Positions 60,544 to 64,000 of a stretch of 64,000 nucleotides of DNA are shown here, piece after piece; within the stretch, counting starts at the first letter, position 1; each line of letters opens with the position of its first letter. Position numbers and translations under genes: made by a program. Source of the stretch: Malachius bipustulatus (Eukaryota; Arthropoda; Insecta; Coleoptera; Melyridae); contig OU342631.1 in NCBI GenBank assembly GCA_910589415.1, positions 61,718,598-61,782,597 on the forward strand. Direction: 5' to 3'. The notes under the pieces were generated by a model. The model had not been told where the DNA came from, made no database searches, and saw nothing but the letters and a program-made list of their open reading frames with translations.

Positions 60544-63024
60544 TTACGTCTCCGCTGTATTATTGTTAGTACAAAATTTTGAAATTAAGTAAGAATAAAT
60601 TGAGCTCAGTCCCCTTACATCAGAGCACTTATTCATCGCTCTTGTCTCCTTGCTGACTTCAATCATTTCATGAATAAGACGTTTTTTGTAATGAGACTCA
60701 TTTATCAGAATGGAGACATCCCCAAAATTTGGGGTGTGTTTGTTTTCACTGGCATGTTGAGCTAGGGCACAATTTAACTTATTTTTTCTACAATCGCTCT
60801 TGTGTGCTATGATCCTATTACCCAGCTGTCTTTTTGTCTCTCCGATATATACTAGATCACAATTCTGACAAGGAATCTTGTACACAACATTTCTTGTCTT
60901 TAGAGCAGGCAACTTGTCCTTGACTTTGGAGAAAAGACAACTGAGTAGATTTACATTCCTTCCTGCAATATTCACGTCCTGAATGTGTTCTTTTAGGACA
61001 CTTTTCAATTTAGGGGTGAGTTCCCTTAACCATGGGATTGAGACATAGCCCCCAGGCTCCGGTGGATGTTGTGAGACTCGGTTGTTGGGAGTCGTCTCTC
61101 TGCGTTCGTCTGCGGACGGACTGCTGTATAGCAATTTTCGGAGGAGTGGAGTGGGGTAGGAGTTATCTAATAAAATCTGGTATAGTTTGTGGATGTTGTT
61201 GTTATATAAAGATGGGTGGCAGATTTTTTTAATTCTGTTTTTTAGGCCTAGAACCAAGTTGACCTTGATTCTGTCCTCGTGATAGGAATGAAAGTTCAGG
61301 TATCTCCCACTGCTTGTGGGTTTCTGGTACCAATCTAGTATTACAATTTGATTTTCAGTACGGATAGCTTTTGTATCTAAGAACGGTACTGAGTTGTCTT
61401 GTTCTTTTTCTATTGTGAACTGTAGATTAATGTTGTATGAATTAAAAATCTGCAAAACTGTGTCATCAGAGTCTATGGGAATTGAGCAAATTATGTCGTC
61501 GACGTATCTTTTTAGGAATGGTAGTTGGAAAGGCAATTTAGGTAAGCTATCATCCAACAGATCGTCCATGACGAAGGCCGAGATTATAGGTGAAATTGTG
61601 GATCCCATAGGTGTGCCGAAAACCTGTAGGTATGTCTCGCCCTCGAAAACAAACACTGTGCTCTCATAAATAAATTTAAGTGCATGCAGAAAGGAATTGA
61701 GGTCTAATTGGCAGTGTGACTGAATTTGATGCCAATGTTTTCTAATACTTGACTCTGCCAGCGAATACGGGATGTTAGTGAATAATGAAGAAACGTCAAG
61801 GCTTATCAGTACATACCCTTGTGGTAGTTGAAAATTGTTCATGAAGTCAGCAAAGTGAAAGGAGTCACGGATGAAATAATCGTTATTATTATTATAAGCA
61901 GCTGTTAAAATGGACGTAATGAAATCACATAAGCCCGAATTAGGGGCGTGGATGGAAGAGATGATAGGTCTGGCCGTCAGCGGTTGTTTGTGAATCTTCG
62001 GCAACGAATAGAACCTCGCCGGGACAGAATCGTAGATGGTGTATTTCTTTTTTGTGATTAAATCAATGAACTTGTTTTTATACATCTCAGCGATGATTCC
62101 ATTCGCTTTGCCTTGCAATGTGATAGTTGGATCTCTTGATAGTTTTTTGTAATATTTTGCATCATCTAATAGTCGACGGCTGATCTCTGTATATTGTTGT
62201 TTGTTCATTATTACTGTTACGTTGCCTTTATCAGCTTTAAGGACTAGTAGTTCGTTATGGTCTCTAAGAAATCTTTTTGTTTTGCCAATCATCTCTCCCA
62301 ACTGGTTTCCCCCCTCATTCGAGCAATTAATAAAGTTAGTAATATGATTAGTGGCTCTGGCAGTGGCAATATTTCTATTTTTAATGTCTGTTATCTTGTC
62401 TAGGATTGACTCGAGGTCGGCCAGCATAACTTGTACTAATTTACAATCTATTTTAGGTGGAATACTGAATTTAGGCCCCAGAGCAAGGAGGTTGAGCACG
62501 TCACCAGGGATAGACTGGTTGGTAAGATTTTTTATCCAATTGGGTTTTGTTTGGATTGTCTTAATTTGTGACGCTATTAATTGATTTAATTTAGCTGTTG
62601 TTCTTGATCTATAATTGTAGAAGACTGTATTGTAGCTGATTATTTGGCGTCTTTTGAATTCATTAATGATGTAATTAGGTACATGCCCTGTGACGAAATC
62701 AACCACCCTACCCAGTTCATTTTTGAATTTATTAATATTAATGAAAGTAATTTCTATTTCAAACGAGAGAGATTTATGTTCCAACCTTCTGGTAAACTGA
62801 GAGATGCGTCCGGATGTGCGCCCGTCCGTCACGTCAAGAACTCTCTGCAAATTGCCGGTGGTGTCATGGATGTGGTCCGGGATGACTCCTTTTCTTCTGC
62901 AACCTATGAGGAACTCCCTCCTGCTGCTCAGCCTTGCAAACTTGTTGTTGAGTTTTGCCCATCTGCGGAAACCTCCTGCTACTTCCGCGCCGTAAGTCCT
63001 TTGGATGTTAATGTAAAAACCCAT
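60544..63024 (-). CDS. Penelope-like reverse transcriptase with GIY-YIG endonuclease
   Basis: 826 aa from ATG 63024. The N-terminal extension is followed by RT motifs: LKADKGNVTVIMN, RFYSLPKIHKQPLTARPI, LISLDVSSLFTNIP, GTPMGSTISPI and catalytic FLKRYVDDIICSI. The C-terminal GIY-YIG nuclease is near 690-760: VVYKIPCQNCDLVYIGETKR, with R and H (RQLGNRIIAHKSDC) in place, and a CxxC before it. RT plus GIY-YIG is diagnostic of the Penelope family. Frame intact, so potentially active. A splice-acceptor-like TTTTTACAG lies just before the ATG. Confidence 0.93.
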   Translation of the reverse strand: MGFYINIQRTYGAEVAGGFRRWAKLNNKFARLSSRREFLIGCRRKGVIPDHIHDTTGNLQRVLDVTDGRTSGRISQFTRRLEHKSLSFEIEITFININKFKNELGRVVDFVTGHVPNYIINEFKRRQIISYNTVFYNYRSRTTAKLNQLIASQIKTIQTKPNWIKNLTNQSIPGDVLNLLALGPKFSIPPKIDCKLVQVMLADLESILDKITDIKNRNIATARATNHITNFINCSNEGGNQLGEMIGKTKRFLRDHNELLVLKADKGNVTVIMNKQQYTEISRRLLDDAKYYKKLSRDPTITLQGKANGIIAEMYKNKFIDLITKKKYTIYDSVPARFYSLPKIHKQPLTARPIISSIHAPNSGLCDFITSILTAAYNNNNDYFIRDSFHFADFMNNFQLPQGYVLISLDVSSLFTNIPYSLAESSIRKHWHQIQSHCQLDLNSFLHALKFIYESTVFVFEGETYLQVFGTPMGSTISPIISAFVMDDLLDDSLPKLPFQLPFLKRYVDDIICSIPIDSDDTVLQIFNSYNINLQFTIEKEQDNSVPFLDTKAIRTENQIVILDWYQKPTSSGRYLNFHSYHEDRIKVNLVLGLKNRIKKICHPSLYNNNIHKLYQILLDNSYPTPLLRKLLYSSPSADERRETTPNNRVSQHPPEPGGYVSIPWLRELTPKLKSVLKEHIQDVNIAGRNVNLLSCLFSKVKDKLPALKTRNVVYKIPCQNCDLVYIGETKRQLGNRIIAHKSDCRKNKLNCALAQHASENKHTPNFGDVSILINESHYKKRLIHEMIEVSKETRAMNKCSDVRGLSSIYSYLISKFCTNNNTAET

Positions 63025-63142
63025 TACGTCTGTAAAAACAGTTGGTGGAAGTACGACAGTACTTGTTGGAACAACTTGAATTAAATTGAACTGGGAATTC
63101 TGTCGATATCTTGGGACTTAAAAAAAGTACACTCTTTATGCT

Positions 63143-63183
63143 AACCAAGCTTTCGAAAATTATTTATTTTCATCTTCAGGGCT
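63143..63183 (-). ncRNA. Hammerhead-like motif in Penelope-like repeat, right copy
   Basis: Same sequence as 59915-59955, 3228 bp away. Confidence 0.55.
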
Positions 63184-63771
63184 GAAATTACATAAAATCC
63201 AATAAGGTAAAGCTACATGAATCTTATGAGAGAACTTACTACTGCATGTGAGGTTATACTAAGAAACTTGACAAGGAATTACAGGGGCTGGTGGACCTCA
63301 TGGCTGCAGGATCTTAATTAATTCTGTCTCTCATGCCAGTGGTGAAATAATTAATAAAACAGGGGTTTTGTTCATTACATCCCTGGACTGATATCTGACG
63401 AACACATATTACACAATTCACAGTCACAAAGTTAAAATTTTTACATTAAAAGAAATCACTCTTATTCCTACATGTGTTTGACTAGATGAAAGGAGAACAA
63501 AATGGCTCTATTGATAAGGAAACTAATTTATAATTGATATGAGACCACTGCTGATTACAAGAAAATTTTTATTCTTCCTGAGAGAGAGAGGGTGAGATGA
63601 GTGACATCAATAAAAGTGACAAGACAGCTGGCAGACATACGACAGGTAGATTGTTATGTCTATTGGATGATTGGTGACATAGATGTCATTTGTCTTTCGT
63701 TTAGAACTGTCACTGCCAGAAGCCCTTGGGTTGGGGCATCTTTTCATGTCTGCCTATATGCAACCACAATT

Positions 63772-64000
63772 ACGTCTCCGCTGTATTATTGTTAGTACAA
63801 AATTTTGAAATTAAGTAAGAATAAATTGAGCTCAGTCCCCTTACATCAGAGCACTTATTCATCGCTCTTGTCTCCTTGCTGACTTCAATCATTTCATGAA
63901 TAAGACGTTTTTTGTAATGAGACTCATTTATCAGAATGGAGACATCCCCAAAATTTGGGGTGTGTTTGTTTTCACTGGCATGTTGAGCTAGGGCACAATT
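63772..64000 (-). pseudogene. C-terminal part of a second Penelope-like ORF, cut by window end
   Basis: Continues the tandem copy: same coding sequence as 60544-60772, ending in the same stop. The rest lies beyond the window. Confidence 0.85.

Larger units (their letters stand above)
59805..64000 (-). mobile_element. Penelope-like retroelement, head-to-tail tandem
   Basis: A unit of 3228 bp (59805-63032) is followed by a second copy that runs off the window (63033-64000). Both start TAAAAACAGTTGGTGG and include the region downstream of the ORF. On the minus strand the right copy is upstream, so it acts as the 5' pseudo-LTR of the complete left copy. Such tandem copies are typical of Penelope-like elements. 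Confidence 0.88.

Overview
The window looks like nuclear DNA of an insect. The evidence is a tandem array of replication-dependent histone quintets with metazoan histone 3' stem-loops, embedded in eukaryotic mobile elements (Jockey-clade LINEs, a BEL/Pao LTR element, a Penelope-like element, a Mutator-like transposase gene, mariner-type MITEs and a satellite). Frequent AGGT/TACCTACC microsatellite motifs remind me of aphid, mealybug or scale-insect genomes, but that is an impression and the species is not determined. There is no sign of a bacterial chromosome.

Region 1 (1-38166) holds two histone units and the start of a third, in the order H2B>, H1>, <H3, H4>, <H2A. H3/H4 and H2A/H2B share divergent promoters. 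Unit 1: H2B 4700, H1 17792, H3 19505, H4 19773, H2A 21179. Unit 2: H2B 28207, H1 32372, H3 33997, H4 34265, H2A 35634. Unit 3 has only H2B (36520) and part of its spacer before the array breaks at about 38166. A Jockey-like LINE sits in the H2B leader of units 1 and 2 at the same site, with a 12-bp target duplication (TSD) visible around copy 2; unit 3 preserves the empty site. Unit 1 also carries about 9 kb absent from unit 2. This holds a BEL/Pao element (8347-14275, 380-bp LTRs, 5-bp TSD) inserted in what may be a spliced host gene. Unit 2 is decaying: H4 has a 35-bp frameshifting deletion, H3 and H2A carry substitutions at nearly invariant residues, and a 571-bp insertion separates H2A from its TATA-like box.

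Region 2 (38166-44690) has no convincing genes. It holds two related TA-flanked MITEs, one with a smaller palindromic MITE nested inside, and between them an array of 438-bp repeats. Each of four copies contains a hammerhead self-cleaving ribozyme motif (two on each strand). This retrozyme-like array is the most striking find.

Region 3 (44694-51342) is a satellite of about 17 monomers of 148-149 bp with a three-monomer higher-order period, interrupted by a second, defective Jockey-type LINE (44872-49046, 12-bp TSD).

Region 4 (51343-64000) contains a 1008-bp palindromic element (13-bp TSD, 33-bp one-sided extension, hammerhead-like motif in each arm), a reading frame joining a MULE-type transposase to a Ulp1-type protease and a PHD finger across one stop codon, and a Penelope-like retroelement (reverse transcriptase plus GIY-YIG nuclease) in head-to-tail tandem with a hammerhead-like motif in each repeat. 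Three different hammerhead-bearing repeat families thus lie within about 25 kb.
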